NCBI RefSeq assembly: GCF_040822065.1
Contig: NZ_CP162005.1
Span: forward strand, 3,410,001 to 3,474,000
Reading direction: 5' to 3'
Source: Pedobacter sp. WC2423
Lineage (GTDB): Bacteria > Bacteroidota > Bacteroidia > Sphingobacteriales > Sphingobacteriaceae
DNA length: 64,000 nt
The translations under genes were made by a program, and so were the position numbers. Positions within the stretch are counted from its first letter, which is position 1, and each line of letters begins with the position of its first letter. Under the pieces are notes generated by a model. It was not told where the DNA came from. It saw nothing but the letters and a program-made list of their open reading frames with translations, and ran no database searches. Shown piece by piece: positions 49,108-56,691 of this stretch.

Positions 49108-49135
49108 AAGTGATTTTCATTCCTGAAAATCTTTG

Positions 49136-49177
49136 CTCCCTCTGCTGGGCTCGAACCAGCGACACTCTGATTAACAG
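49136..49177 (-). pseudogene. tRNA-Asn 3' fragment (att-like)
   Basis: 42 bases match the 3' part of the intact tRNA-Asn (acceptor 3' strand, T arm, variable loop, anticodon 3' strand and loop) with one mismatch, then identity ends abruptly in the anticodon loop. The D arm and 5' acceptor strand are missing, so it cannot be a functional tRNA. Breaks at the anticodon loop are typical of integrase attachment sites. Confidence 0.8.
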
Positions 49178-49336
49178 ACGGAGGTTGCCAGCTTATAACT
49201 ATATCTTAATCAATAGATTACAAACTATCAAAGAAATCCCGTTAAATATTTGTAACGGCTTTTAATTATTAACAAATAGTAGATTCTTTTGAATACATAG
49301 CCTCTGGTTTTAATTTTTTAAACCGAGGCCCAGAGC

Positions 49337-50197
49337 TTAACTAGATGTCTTGATTTTTAGTTTTGCACTCAGGTCGTGGAAATAACCTGGGGACCATATT
49401 TCAAGTACCTTTGGATTCTTTATAAATCTGGAGATGTCAGCTTTGACAAAGTCCATTTTAACACTTTCGATCTTTTCGCTCAATAATTTCCTGAACTCTT
49501 CTTCGTTGATGGTCTGTTTTTTCCAGTCACCGCTATCTATCGCCCTTAGCAAGAAATGATCGAGATTGAGAGGATATCCTTTTTTGATATACCATTCCAT
49601 ATCATACCAGTCCCGCCCCTTTACATTCGTGCCCCACTTGCGAAAAAGCAATGCATGCATCTTGCCGGCAAAAAGGTCGGGAAGCGACAGGCACTTCACG
49701 TAAAACGAAAAAGGCCTGAGCAATAACTTTTCCTCAGTAGAAAACCCCAATGGCGGCGCTTTATCGACTTCTATCTTGATTTTGATACTAGCCACTTCCT
49801 TGAGCCCATTCTGTGGGATGACGCCTTCGAGAACAAGTTCCTTCCAAATCGTTTCTGACTTTAGAAAGGCAGAGTTGATGTTGCTCTTCACTGCCTTCTG
49901 TTTTTCCGAAATCGATACCTGCATCCCCAGGGCGGCGAACTCATTTATGATAGCATCCTGGTATTTTTCCAGTGAAAAATCCGGGTCAACGGCAAGCAAC
50001 GAAAAATCCAGATCCTCTGAAAATCGGTCTAGCCCGTAGAAGATCCTGAGCGTAGTTCTGCCATAAAATGCCGCCTTTTCAAAAAAACCGGCACGGTTAA
50101 GTCCTGCCAGTGTAATCTCCTGCATGATTTCCCTCAATGCATCTTTAGCTTCTTTCCTGTTTGCGGGATGATAGCTTTCAAGCCATTCCTTTATCAT
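49337..50197 (-). CDS. abiEii: AbiEii toxin, nucleotidyltransferase fold
   Basis: 286 residues of the AbiEii/AbiGii family, the toxin of a type IV toxin-antitoxin and phage abortive-infection system. The nucleotidyltransferase centre is FYGRTTLRIFYGLDRFSEDLDFS with Asp62 and Asp64; the usual Gly-Gly-Ser/Thr motif reads Gly-Arg-Thr (46-48) here. The middle and C-terminal helical parts (LPDLFAGKMHALLFRKW, GRDWYDMEWYI) are conserved. Its start overlaps the antitoxin stop by 4 bases. Confidence 0.93.
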   Translation of the reverse strand: MIKEWLESYHPANRKEAKDALREIMQEITLAGLNRAGFFEKAAFYGRTTLRIFYGLDRFSEDLDFSLLAVDPDFSLEKYQDAIINEFAALGMQVSISEKQKAVKSNINSAFLKSETIWKELVLEGVIPQNGLKEVASIKIKIEVDKAPPLGFSTEEKLLLRPFSFYVKCLSLPDLFAGKMHALLFRKWGTNVKGRDWYDMEWYIKKGYPLNLDHFLLRAIDSGDWKKQTINEEEFRKLLSEKIESVKMDFVKADISRFIKNPKVLEIWSPGYFHDLSAKLKIKTSS

Positions 50198-50832
50198 ATT
50201 TTTTCGATCATTTTGATTAACATTTCCAGGCTTTCCCTTTTCGGTGCATTTTCCAGCCAGCCTGACATCGCATTTAGATCAAATTTAGCTAGATCATCTT
50301 CCTCCATTCTCAGGTTTCCAAAAACATAGTCTCTTGCAGAAGACTGGCTTCTTAAGGTTATGCCTGCCGTTGTAGCTATTTTATCGCACAGTGCCTTTTC
50401 CGGAATTGCCATTATGGCTCGCTGGTCTTTAGACAGGCTCACGGTAGCAAGACCGAATGCATAATAAGGCAATGGCAGGTTGGTATAGGTATATAGGCCT
50501 ATGCTGGTCTGAAATTTCCTCGAGGCTTTTGTAGTCATTGAAGTGACCGCAAAAACCTTCTCTGGAATTAGCCCGTAATGCGCGAGTGCACTTTCCATTG
50601 AAAGGTAGCTTGGCCCGAGTATATGGTTGGCAAGCAGTGCGCTTTCAGGTCGTTCAGAGCTAAGAGACCTACCTGCTATGTAAAGTCCTTTTTTGACCGG
50701 TTCGATTAGGCCATCTGCTTTTAAAGATAATATTTTATCGTTTGGCCGTTTATAGTCTTTCAAAAGACCTGTCAGGAGCTGATGGGTCAGCGGTTGATTA
50801 GATAGCTCTCTTAACGCTGCTTGAATATCCAT
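50194..50832 (-). CDS. abiEi: AbiEi antitoxin and autorepressor
   Basis: 212 residues. N-terminal winged-helix DNA-binding part (LTGLLKDYKRPNDKILSLKADGLIEPVKKGLYI) and the AbiEi C-terminal domain (LGPSYLSMESALAHYGLIPE, YYAFGLATVS, RAIMAIPEKALCDKI). It neutralises AbiEii and, in studied systems, binds inverted repeats at its own promoter; two such repeats are found upstream here. First gene of the pair. Confidence 0.93.
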   Translation of the reverse strand: MDIQAALRELSNQPLTHQLLTGLLKDYKRPNDKILSLKADGLIEPVKKGLYIAGRSLSSERPESALLANHILGPSYLSMESALAHYGLIPEKVFAVTSMTTKASRKFQTSIGLYTYTNLPLPYYAFGLATVSLSKDQRAIMAIPEKALCDKIATTAGITLRSQSSARDYVFGNLRMEEDDLAKFDLNAMSGWLENAPKRESLEMLIKMIEKI

Positions 50833-50844
50833 TGTTAAATATCA

Positions 50845-50877
50845 ATAAGATAAACGATTTAAATTCGTTTATCTTAT
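50845..50877. promoter_or_regulatory. abiE operator 1
   Basis: ATAAGATAAACGA - 7 bases - TCGTTTATCTTAT, perfect 13-base arms, covering the predicted transcription start and ending 13 bases before the abiEi ATG. Confidence 0.85.
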
Positions 50878-50879
50878 GT

Positions 50880-50911
50880 CAAAATTACAAAAAATAATTA
50901 AGTATGCGCAA
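50880..50911 (-). promoter_or_regulatory. abiE promoter between the two operators
   Basis: On the minus strand TTG (complement of 50909-50911), 21 bases, TAATTTTG (complement of 50880-50887). Operator 1 is just downstream and operator 2 just upstream. Confidence 0.7.
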
Positions 50912-50916
50912 TATTA

Positions 50917-50949
50917 ATAAGATAAACGACCAATATTCGTTTATCTTAT
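50917..50949. promoter_or_regulatory. abiE operator 2
   Basis: Same 13-base arms and 7-base spacing as operator 1; the centres are 72 bases apart. Confidence 0.85.
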
Positions 50950-51147
50950 CTTATTTCTACAGAAACACTAAATTAAAAGACAGAAGTCAAATTTACATAG
51001 TTCAAAATTATTCCTCAGAATATTATTCAAACGCTAAAGTATTAAGAGAAATCATGACATAATTACTATTTTTCCATTATTCACACTGAAGTAACACGAC
51101 TCCCTAACATTAATGGTATTAAATCGAATCCAACATTTCCAGTTCGA

Positions 51148-51231
51148 GATCTTAACGTTACATGTGCCATCATTTTTGTAATGGTGCAGGTAAACTTTTG
51201 CTTCTACTGTTACCATTTTTCAAGTTTAAAA
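51148..51231. repeat. Dispersed repeat, copy 2
   Basis: Partner of 47998-48080, same orientation, a few substitutions and one inserted base. Confidence 0.85.
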
Positions 51232-51349
51232 TTGCGTTTGCTGATACCGGAACTCCTAAATCGCAGGGTTTTTCTTGTTAAATATTTGTAGAACATTTTC
51301 GTTTAGTTCAGCAATTTTTGCTGTTGAACTGGATGAAAATGGCAATTGA

Positions 51350-51496
51350 AAAATTGAATGGGGTAAGGAGAGTTCCTTAATATGGAAATAAAAAACCCCG
51401 TCCTCAATATAAGAAACGGGGTTTTTAAGTAATCTGCCGACTTGCAGATTGATGCTCCCTCTGCTGGGCTCGAACCAGCGACCCTCTGATTAACAG
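51350..51496. repeat. 147-bp tRNA-Asn flank repeat, copy 2
   Basis: Partner of 49031-49177; here the tRNA part belongs to an intact gene. Confidence 0.8.
51391..51426 (-). terminator. Terminator of the tRNA-Asn gene
   Basis: AAAAACCCCGT / ACGGGGTTTTT, 11 pairs, followed by Ts on the minus strand. Confidence 0.85.
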
Positions 51497-51528
51497 TCAG
51501 ATGCTCTAACCAGCTGAGCTAAGAAGGA
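51455..51528 (-). tRNA. tRNA-Asn (GTT), copy B
   Basis: Complete cloverleaf on the minus strand: acceptor TCCTTCT / AGAGGGA, D arm AGCTCAGCTGGTTAGAGC, anticodon loop CTGTTAA (GTT) on stem TCTGA/TCAGA, T loop GTTCGAGCC. CCA is not encoded. Confidence 0.95.
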
Positions 51529-51609
51529 GTGCTGGTTTTTAAAAAAAATAACGCCTTTTTTAAAAAGGTAAAGCGTAATATAAAAGGCAATGCCCTCTAC
51601 TTTAACAGA

Positions 51610-51642
51610 AAAAACCTTTCAACGTGATGTTGAAAGGTTTTT
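51610..51642 (-). terminator. Hairpin between the two tRNA-Asn genes
   Basis: AAAAACCTTTCAAC and its complement around a five-base loop, with a T tail on the minus strand; may terminate copy A or mark a processing site. Confidence 0.75.
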
Positions 51643-51648
51643 AATCTG

Positions 51649-51722
51649 CTCCCTCTGCTGGGCTCGAACCAGCGACCCTCTGATTAACAGTCAGATGCTC
51701 TAACCAGCTGAGCTAAGAAGGA
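51649..51722 (-). tRNA. tRNA-Asn (GTT), copy A
   Basis: Identical 74-base gene to copy B, 120 bases upstream of it in the direction of transcription. Confidence 0.95.
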
Positions 51723-51867
51723 GTACTCTGGTTATCCGAAAACGTTTTCTCTGCCTTAATAAACAACATAAAGCTTCGTTCGTTTTGGGAATGCAATATT
51801 AGGGCTTTTAAATTATTTATGCAATATTTGTAGACAATATTTTTCAAAAAAATTTAAAATAAAACAT

Positions 51868-52791
51868 ATGAGCCTGATAATCATAGGAAGTGTAGCATTC
51901 GATGCAATTGAAACTCCCTTCGGAAAGACTGATAAAATAGTAGGTGGAGCGGCAACTTACGCAAGTTTGGCTGCTTCTTACTTCTATAATAAAGTGAAAA
52001 TCGTCGGAGTTGTAGGTGATGACTTCCACCAGGAAGACATTAATACCTTTACAAAACACGGCATTGATACCGAAGGTTTGCAGATCAAAGCAGGCGAAAA
52101 ATCATTTTTCTGGTCAGGAAAGTATCACAATGACATGAACAGCAGAGACACTTTGATTACTGAACTGAATGTTCTGGGAGATTTCGACCCGATTATCCCT
52201 GAGAGCTATCAGGACTGCGAATACCTGATGTTAGGCAATCTATCTCCACAAGTACAGCAAACAGTCATCAAACGTCTTAAAAACAGGCCTGAACTAATCG
52301 TTTTAGACACGATGAACTTCTGGATGGATATTGCATTGAATGATTTGCTGGATACGCTTAAAATGGTTGATGTATTAACCATCAATGATGAAGAAGCACG
52401 TCAGCTTTCAGGAGAATATTCATTAGTTAAAGCAGCGAAGAAAATCCTGGAAATGGGCCCAAAATACCTGATCATTAAAAAAGGTGAACACGGTGCTTTG
52501 CTCTTCCATGAAGATAAAGTATTCTCTACCCCTGCCCTTCCTCTAGCAGAAGTTTTCGATCCAACTGGTGCAGGTGATACTTTTGCAGGTGGTTTTATTG
52601 GCTATTTAGCGAAGGTTGGAACTATCAACTTCGATTCGATGAAAAATGCAATCATTTACGGTTCTGCATTAGCATCTTTCTGTGTAGAGAAATTCGGTAC
52701 AGAAAAAATCGTTAACCTCACAGCTGCAGAAGTTGCCGGCCGCATACAGGAATTTGTAAACCTAAGTGCGTTCACACTTACTGAAGCTTAA
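51868..52791 (+). CDS. PfkB-family carbohydrate/nucleoside kinase
   Basis: 307 residues of the ribokinase fold. Starts LIIIGSVAFDAIETPFG, with the first signature region GGAATYASLAASYF and the C-terminal signature DPTGAGDTFAGGFIGYLA, whose Asp in GAGD is the catalytic base. LTINDEEARQLSG and LIIKKGEHGALLF are typical. The phosphate acceptor (sugar or nucleoside) cannot be told. Single gene followed by very strong hairpins. Confidence 0.92.
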   Translation: MSLIIIGSVAFDAIETPFGKTDKIVGGAATYASLAASYFYNKVKIVGVVGDDFHQEDINTFTKHGIDTEGLQIKAGEKSFFWSGKYHNDMNSRDTLITELNVLGDFDPIIPESYQDCEYLMLGNLSPQVQQTVIKRLKNRPELIVLDTMNFWMDIALNDLLDTLKMVDVLTINDEEARQLSGEYSLVKAAKKILEMGPKYLIIKKGEHGALLFHEDKVFSTPALPLAEVFDPTGAGDTFAGGFIGYLAKVGTINFDSMKNAIIYGSALASFCVEKFGTEKIVNLTAAEVAGRIQEFVNLSAFTLTEA

Positions 52792-52793
52792 GT

Positions 52794-52827
52794 ATTCAGG
52801 TTCCCCTGAACAACAGGAAACCTGAAT
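52794..52827 (+). terminator. Hairpin after the PfkB gene
   Basis: ATTCAGGTTCCC / GGAAACCTGAAT with one mismatch and a ten-base loop, right after the stop. No T run directly after, so a processing or first-stage terminator hairpin. Confidence 0.55.
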
Positions 52828-52834
52828 CTAAATT

Positions 52835-52907
52835 AAAAAAGCATCAGTCTGCACTGCCGCCAAAAAGTTAGATACTATTTGGCGGCAGTGCAGACTGATG
52901 CTTTTTT
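52835..52907. terminator. Unusually long perfect hairpin, bidirectional terminator
   Basis: 30-base arms pair without a mismatch (52835-52864 with 52878-52907), 13-base loop, A run on the left and T run on the right. It separates convergent PfkB and cytochrome-b5-like genes. Most terminators here have 8-16 pairs. Confidence 0.85.
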
Positions 52908-52909
52908 TG

Positions 52910-53146
52910 TTAACTTTTCAGTTTACCAATTACAGTGAACTTCTCAAAGACAGTTTCTGAATGTGGCGCATCTGCTAATTCATCGGTCAAATCCTGTCCC
53001 GCCCAATGCTCATAATGTTTTCCATTTTTCCATAAGCGGCTTTCTCCAACATCATAAATAAAACCAAGATAAGCCACCCATATTTGTGGTTTATCCTGCC
53101 CGTTTCTCAATGCTAATTGCTGTTTAGTAAATTCTGGCAGTTCCAT
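52910..53146 (-). CDS. Cytochrome-b5-like heme-binding domain protein
   Basis: 78 residues, a single small domain: FTKQQLALRNGQDKPQIWVA at the start, YLGFIYDVGES, KHYEHWAGQDLT and ADAPHSETVFEKF. Histidines in KHYEHWAG and APHSE would be the heme ligands. It is cytoplasmic by sequence. Its start overlaps the end of the lycopene-cyclase-domain gene by one base, so they are probably co-translated; electron supply to a membrane enzyme is a guess. Confidence 0.85.
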   Translation of the reverse strand: MELPEFTKQQLALRNGQDKPQIWVAYLGFIYDVGESRLWKNGKHYEHWAGQDLTDELADAPHSETVFEKFTVIGKLKS

Positions 53147-53823
53147 TACCGGCGTGATCTTAGTTTAAAAAACTCAAAAAGATAAACACTCAGCAATAAC
53201 ATCCCCATAAAATAAAAAGGAGTTTCAAAGGGAATATTAAATTGATTAAAATCCAATGTTTCAGCACTATTATACTGAATTACAGGAAGATTGGCCAGCA
53301 CACCATACACGATATAAAATGGAATTAAGGTAACCAGAAATGCACGATAGAAACGGTACATAAATCTTATTTTATTAACATATTCTACATAAAGGATGAA
53401 TACAAACAAGATCGAAAATGTAAAAAGCGTATATAACTTTTGATGACCAAAATAGAGCATCGCTATACATACACCCAGCATAATATTGCTAAAAGCCAGG
53501 CTATATTTCTCAAGGGTATTAACTGGAAAACGGTGATTAAGAAACAAGTAAACCGCGAGCCCGCTTAAAGGCAGAATGAACAATAGCAATAATTCTTCCA
53601 CCGGCAATTGCCATAAAGTCATCCCGCTCAGATAAGGCGGATTAAACACCATTACCTTTAATTGTGTCATAAATTCTGTAGGGATGGAGAAAGAAAAGAC
53701 GCTGATTAAAACAGCCAGGACTATGAACTTACTCTGATCAGTAAAATTCAGTTGCCGGATAGAAAACAGTAAAACCGGCAATAACAAAAGTACCAGGTCA
53801 ATTAATAAATAAGTATAATTCAT
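53146..53823 (-). CDS. Lycopene-cyclase-domain membrane protein
   Basis: 225 residues, about seven membrane segments, two repeats of the CrtYc/CrtYd-type lycopene cyclase domain. Repeat motifs: LPVEELLLLFILPL (first, the PxEE signature) and NIPFETPFYFMGMLL (second). A bifunctional beta-cyclase would close both rings of lycopene. The second motif is PFET where PxED is more usual, so activity is uncertain. No other carotenoid gene (crtB, crtI, crtZ) is visible nearby. Confidence 0.8.
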   Translation of the reverse strand: MNYTYLLIDLVLLLLPVLLFSIRQLNFTDQSKFIVLAVLISVFSFSIPTEFMTQLKVMVFNPPYLSGMTLWQLPVEELLLLFILPLSGLAVYLFLNHRFPVNTLEKYSLAFSNIMLGVCIAMLYFGHQKLYTLFTFSILFVFILYVEYVNKIRFMYRFYRAFLVTLIPFYIVYGVLANLPVIQYNSAETLDFNQFNIPFETPFYFMGMLLLSVYLFEFFKLRSRR

Positions 53824-53923
53824 TTAGCAGGATAAGTCTGAAGACCAAAAATATACTTTTGATCCCATTAAACCATTTTCTTTTATCCTGCGCTTCCCCT
53901 TCATTACCTAAAAATAAAGCACA

Positions 53924-53957
53924 AAAAAAGCAGCTGTTTTAAAAACAGCTGCTTTTT
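53924..53957. terminator. Terminator of the ECF sigma gene
   Basis: AAAAAGCAGCTGTTTT and complement around a tiny loop, between the sigma gene stop and the cyclase gene start. Confidence 0.88.
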
Positions 53958-53974
53958 AAATAAAAACAAAGCTC

Positions 53975-54505
53975 TTAAACGATCTCCGTTCCCAGAATTT
54001 CTTTAGAATATGTTTTAAGATATTTTTTCAATATCTGGCGTGCTACGTGGATTCTTGTTTTTACTGTACCGATCGGGATTTCAAGCATGTCCGCAATCTC
54101 ATGGTATTTATAGCCTTCAAAATATTTAATGAAAGGCACGTAGTATTCAGGTTGTAAAGTTGCTAAAGCCTTATTGATGTCACCGATAATGAACTTACTG
54201 TCTATGGTATTTTTAGTCGCACTAAAATGAAGATTAGCAGAAGAAATATCTTCAGATTTAGTAATTAATGCATTTGTTTTAACCAGACGTCTGTAATTAT
54301 TAATAAACGTATTTTTCATGATGGTAAATAACCATCCTTTCAAATTTGTACCCTCTTTGAACTTACTGTAATACGTAACCGCTTTCAGCATCGTGTCCTG
54401 AACTAAATCGTTTGCATCTTCAATATCTTTAGTAAAATTTAAAGCGAATGACTGCAAGGAAACCGAGTGGTTGTGAAGCTGAAGGTTGAATTCATTTTTT
54501 GTCAT
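53975..54505 (-). CDS. ECF-type RNA polymerase sigma factor
   Basis: 176 residues. Region 2: ALNFTKDIEDANDLVQDTMLKA and KGWLFTIMKNTFINNYRR; region 4: LQPEYYVPFIKYFEGYKYHEIADMLEIPIGTVKTRIH. No anti-sigma gene is adjacent, unlike the FecI/FecR pair in this window. It ends at its own terminator upstream of the cyclase/cytochrome pair; a link with carotenoid control is possible but not shown. Confidence 0.92.
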   Translation of the reverse strand: MTKNEFNLQLHNHSVSLQSFALNFTKDIEDANDLVQDTMLKAVTYYSKFKEGTNLKGWLFTIMKNTFINNYRRLVKTNALITKSEDISSANLHFSATKNTIDSKFIIGDINKALATLQPEYYVPFIKYFEGYKYHEIADMLEIPIGTVKTRIHVARQILKKYLKTYSKEILGTEIV

Positions 54506-54610
54506 AGTGTTTAAGTTTTAAGGTTAAAAAAGCAAACAAACAAGACTTTTTAAAAAGTGGCGTTATCAAGTTTGTTTAATCTTGTATATTAACAGTTATA
54601 CAACATATGT

Positions 54611-54663
54611 ACCAAAAAAATGATTCATGGTTAAACACATAGATTTAATTGTTTAACCATGAA
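54611..54663 (-). terminator. Terminator of murB
   Basis: TTCATGGTTAAAC / GTTTAACCATGAA (54624-54636 with 54651-54663) followed on the minus strand by a T run (54612-54620), 35 bases past the murB stop. Confidence 0.8.
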
Positions 54664-54697
54664 AAAACCTCCTATAGTTGTGAAAATCACATAATTG

Positions 54698-55714
54698 TTA
54701 CAGGATATTCACTTCCCGTTCCAATTTTATATCAAATTTAGAGAATACAGTGTCTATAATTTTTTCTGAAAAACTATACACTTCCTGACCTGTTGCACCA
54801 CCATGGTTAACCAGCACCAGTGCCTGATTTTTCCAGGTACCTGTATGCCCTTCAGTTATTCCTTTAAAACCACATTGCTCAATCAGCCATCCAGCAGCCA
54901 GTTTAACTTTATCTTCACCAGCAGGGTAGCTGATTATTGCAGGAAATTCACGCTTTAACACTTCAAATTTTGAACGCTCAATAATAGGATTTTTAAAGAA
55001 ACTACCTGCATTTCCAATAGTTGAAGGATCCGGTAATTTACTTACTCTGATCTCTGCGACAATCTTTGAGATGTCTGTGATTGTGGGATGCGTAATTCTT
55101 CTTTCGGCAAGTAATCCTTGTATAGCACCATACTGAGAATTGATTCTGATACGGGTCAATAGTCTGAAATTGACACGCGTAATAATATATTGACCTTTTA
55201 ATTCATTTTTAAAAATACTGTCTCTATAAGCGAAGTGACAATCATTATAATTGAAAGTCTTAAGCTCGCCGGTAGCCAGTTCAAACGCTTCACAAGATTC
55301 AAACACATCTTTAAGTTCCACACCATAGGCACCGATATTCTGGATTGGTGATGCACCTACAGTTCCTGGAATAAGACTTAAGTTTTCCATCCCTGCAAAG
55401 CCATTTTCTACGCAATAATTCACCAGATCATTCCAGATCACCCCGGCGCCTGCGCTAACAAAAACCTGGCTATCTGTAACTTCTGTGGTCATATCAGGGA
55501 TACTAACCTTTAGTACCAGACCTGCGTAGTCTTCCGTAAAAAGCACATTACTTCCACCTCCAAGTACCAGCAACTTATTGGCCCTGAACACCGGGTGATC
55601 CCTTAATTCTACCAGCTCATTTTCAGTAAAGATTTCAGTAAAAAAACGTGCTTTGACATCGATACCAAAAGTATTGTAAGGTTTAAGGGATATATTTTCT
55701 TGTATTACAAGCAT
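54698..55714 (-). CDS. murB: UDP-N-acetylenolpyruvoylglucosamine reductase
   Basis: FAD enzyme that reduces UDP-GlcNAc-enolpyruvate to UDP-MurNAc for peptidoglycan. 338 residues, the longer type I form. FAD-binding block LVLGGGSNVLFTEDYAGL, LSLIPGTVGASPIQNIGAYGVEL, CHFAYRDSIFKNELKGQ (YRxSxFK loop of type I), GSFFKNPI and C-terminal LIEQCGFKG. A TACATTTG -7 box lies upstream (complement of 55739-55746). Confidence 0.96.
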   Translation of the reverse strand: MLVIQENISLKPYNTFGIDVKARFFTEIFTENELVELRDHPVFRANKLLVLGGGSNVLFTEDYAGLVLKVSIPDMTTEVTDSQVFVSAGAGVIWNDLVNYCVENGFAGMENLSLIPGTVGASPIQNIGAYGVELKDVFESCEAFELATGELKTFNYNDCHFAYRDSIFKNELKGQYIITRVNFRLLTRIRINSQYGAIQGLLAERRITHPTITDISKIVAEIRVSKLPDPSTIGNAGSFFKNPIIERSKFEVLKREFPAIISYPAGEDKVKLAAGWLIEQCGFKGITEGHTGTWKNQALVLVNHGGATGQEVYSFSEKIIDTVFSKFDIKLEREVNIL

Positions 55715-55867
55715 AAGAATTATTAGAATTATTTACCACAAATGTAATTGTTAGGCTGTGTAATAAACATGTTAAATATAATATTTAATAAATTTGCATA
55801 ATTTACATCCGGTTCTAACCCTTATTCAAGCCAGCACGCTCATAGAAAAAAGCATTGCTCATTCACA

Positions 55868-56476
55868 ATGGAAAATCAAGATAGAAAAAGACTCTTAATT
55901 ATAGACGCTGCATTAAAGAGGTTCGCACATTACGGACTCGCAAAAACTACGATGACTGAAATCGCAAAAGATATTGCTTTTTCAAAAGCGTTACTCTATT
56001 ATTATTTCCCCGACAAATTAAGCTTATATGTCAGTGTAGTCGAACATATGATGCATACGATCAGCAGAGACCTGATTAAGTCTGTAGAGAAGACCTCTAC
56101 AGCTACAGAAGGCATCCTGATGCTGTTACAGAAAAGGCAGGCATTTACACAGAAGTATTATAATCTGCTTGAATATACACAAATGATTGGCCCGGAGCTC
56201 CCGGAAGCACTCTATGAAAAATTTCAGCGTGCCAGAGCATTCGAACTTAAAATCATTACCGGTTTATTAACTAAAGGTGATCAATCAGGAGAATTTTCTA
56301 TCAAGGACATTCCTTTCACCACCGAAATATTTGTCGAAGCTGTGTCTGGTATCCATTTTAATATCCTCAACCGTGCACGAAACATTTTCCCAGGTAAAGA
56401 ACAATTTAAGCTCATCTTTCTGAAAGAAAAAAGATTTGCTGAGATCTTTCTGGCTGGCTTAAAGCCCGCGGAATAA
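55868..56476 (+). CDS. TetR-family regulator 1
   Basis: 202 residues. HTH at the N-terminus: RKRLLIIDAALKRFAHYGLA, MTEIAKDIAFSKALLYYYFPDK. The C-terminal ligand domain is helical and unassigned. It is paralogous to the next TetR gene (very similar first 65 residues). No clear operator palindrome is seen before it. Confidence 0.92.
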   Translation: MENQDRKRLLIIDAALKRFAHYGLAKTTMTEIAKDIAFSKALLYYYFPDKLSLYVSVVEHMMHTISRDLIKSVEKTSTATEGILMLLQKRQAFTQKYYNLLEYTQMIGPELPEALYEKFQRARAFELKIITGLLTKGDQSGEFSIKDIPFTTEIFVEAVSGIHFNILNRARNIFPGKEQFKLIFLKEKRFAEIFLAGLKPAE

Positions 56477-56645
56477 GCAGACACTTAAGTCATAGAACTA
56501 CCATTTATTTTATTATTATAGTTTGTAAGAGACTGAAGACCAATAAAAACGGTTTAAGATTCTTAAATTGAGTCATATAAATGTCATTTATTCATTAAGA
56601 GCACTTGTTTTTATCCCAAAGTTTCTTTATTAGAAATGCTTGCCA

Positions 56646-56653
56646 TACTTTTG
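56646..56653 (+). promoter_or_regulatory. -7 element of the tetR-efflux operon
   Basis: TACTTTTG, 38 bases before the tetR start; it overlaps the operator palindrome by two bases. The -33 region (GTTTC at 56621-56625) is weak. Confidence 0.6.
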
Positions 56654-56674
56654 ACTTTACATATAATAAAGTCA
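56652..56674. promoter_or_regulatory. TetR operator candidate
   Basis: TGACTTTA - 7 bases - TAAAGTCA, perfect arms covering the expected transcription start. Confidence 0.7.
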
Positions 56675-56691
56675 GAAGGTAAAAAAGTAAA

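Larger units (their letters stand above)
49031..49177. repeat. 147-bp tRNA-Asn flank repeat, copy 1, with a partial tRNA
   Basis: Matches 51350-51496: the same leader, a C-rich/G-rich terminator hairpin, a small stem-loop whose sequence differs but whose position is the same, and the 3' part of tRNA-Asn. Confidence 0.8.
50833..51454. other. Non-coding stretch upstream of abiE
   Basis: Contains the abiE promoter and operators (50845-50949), the second copy of the dispersed repeat (51148-51231) and the tRNA-Asn flank with its terminator. No gene seen. Confidence 0.7.
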
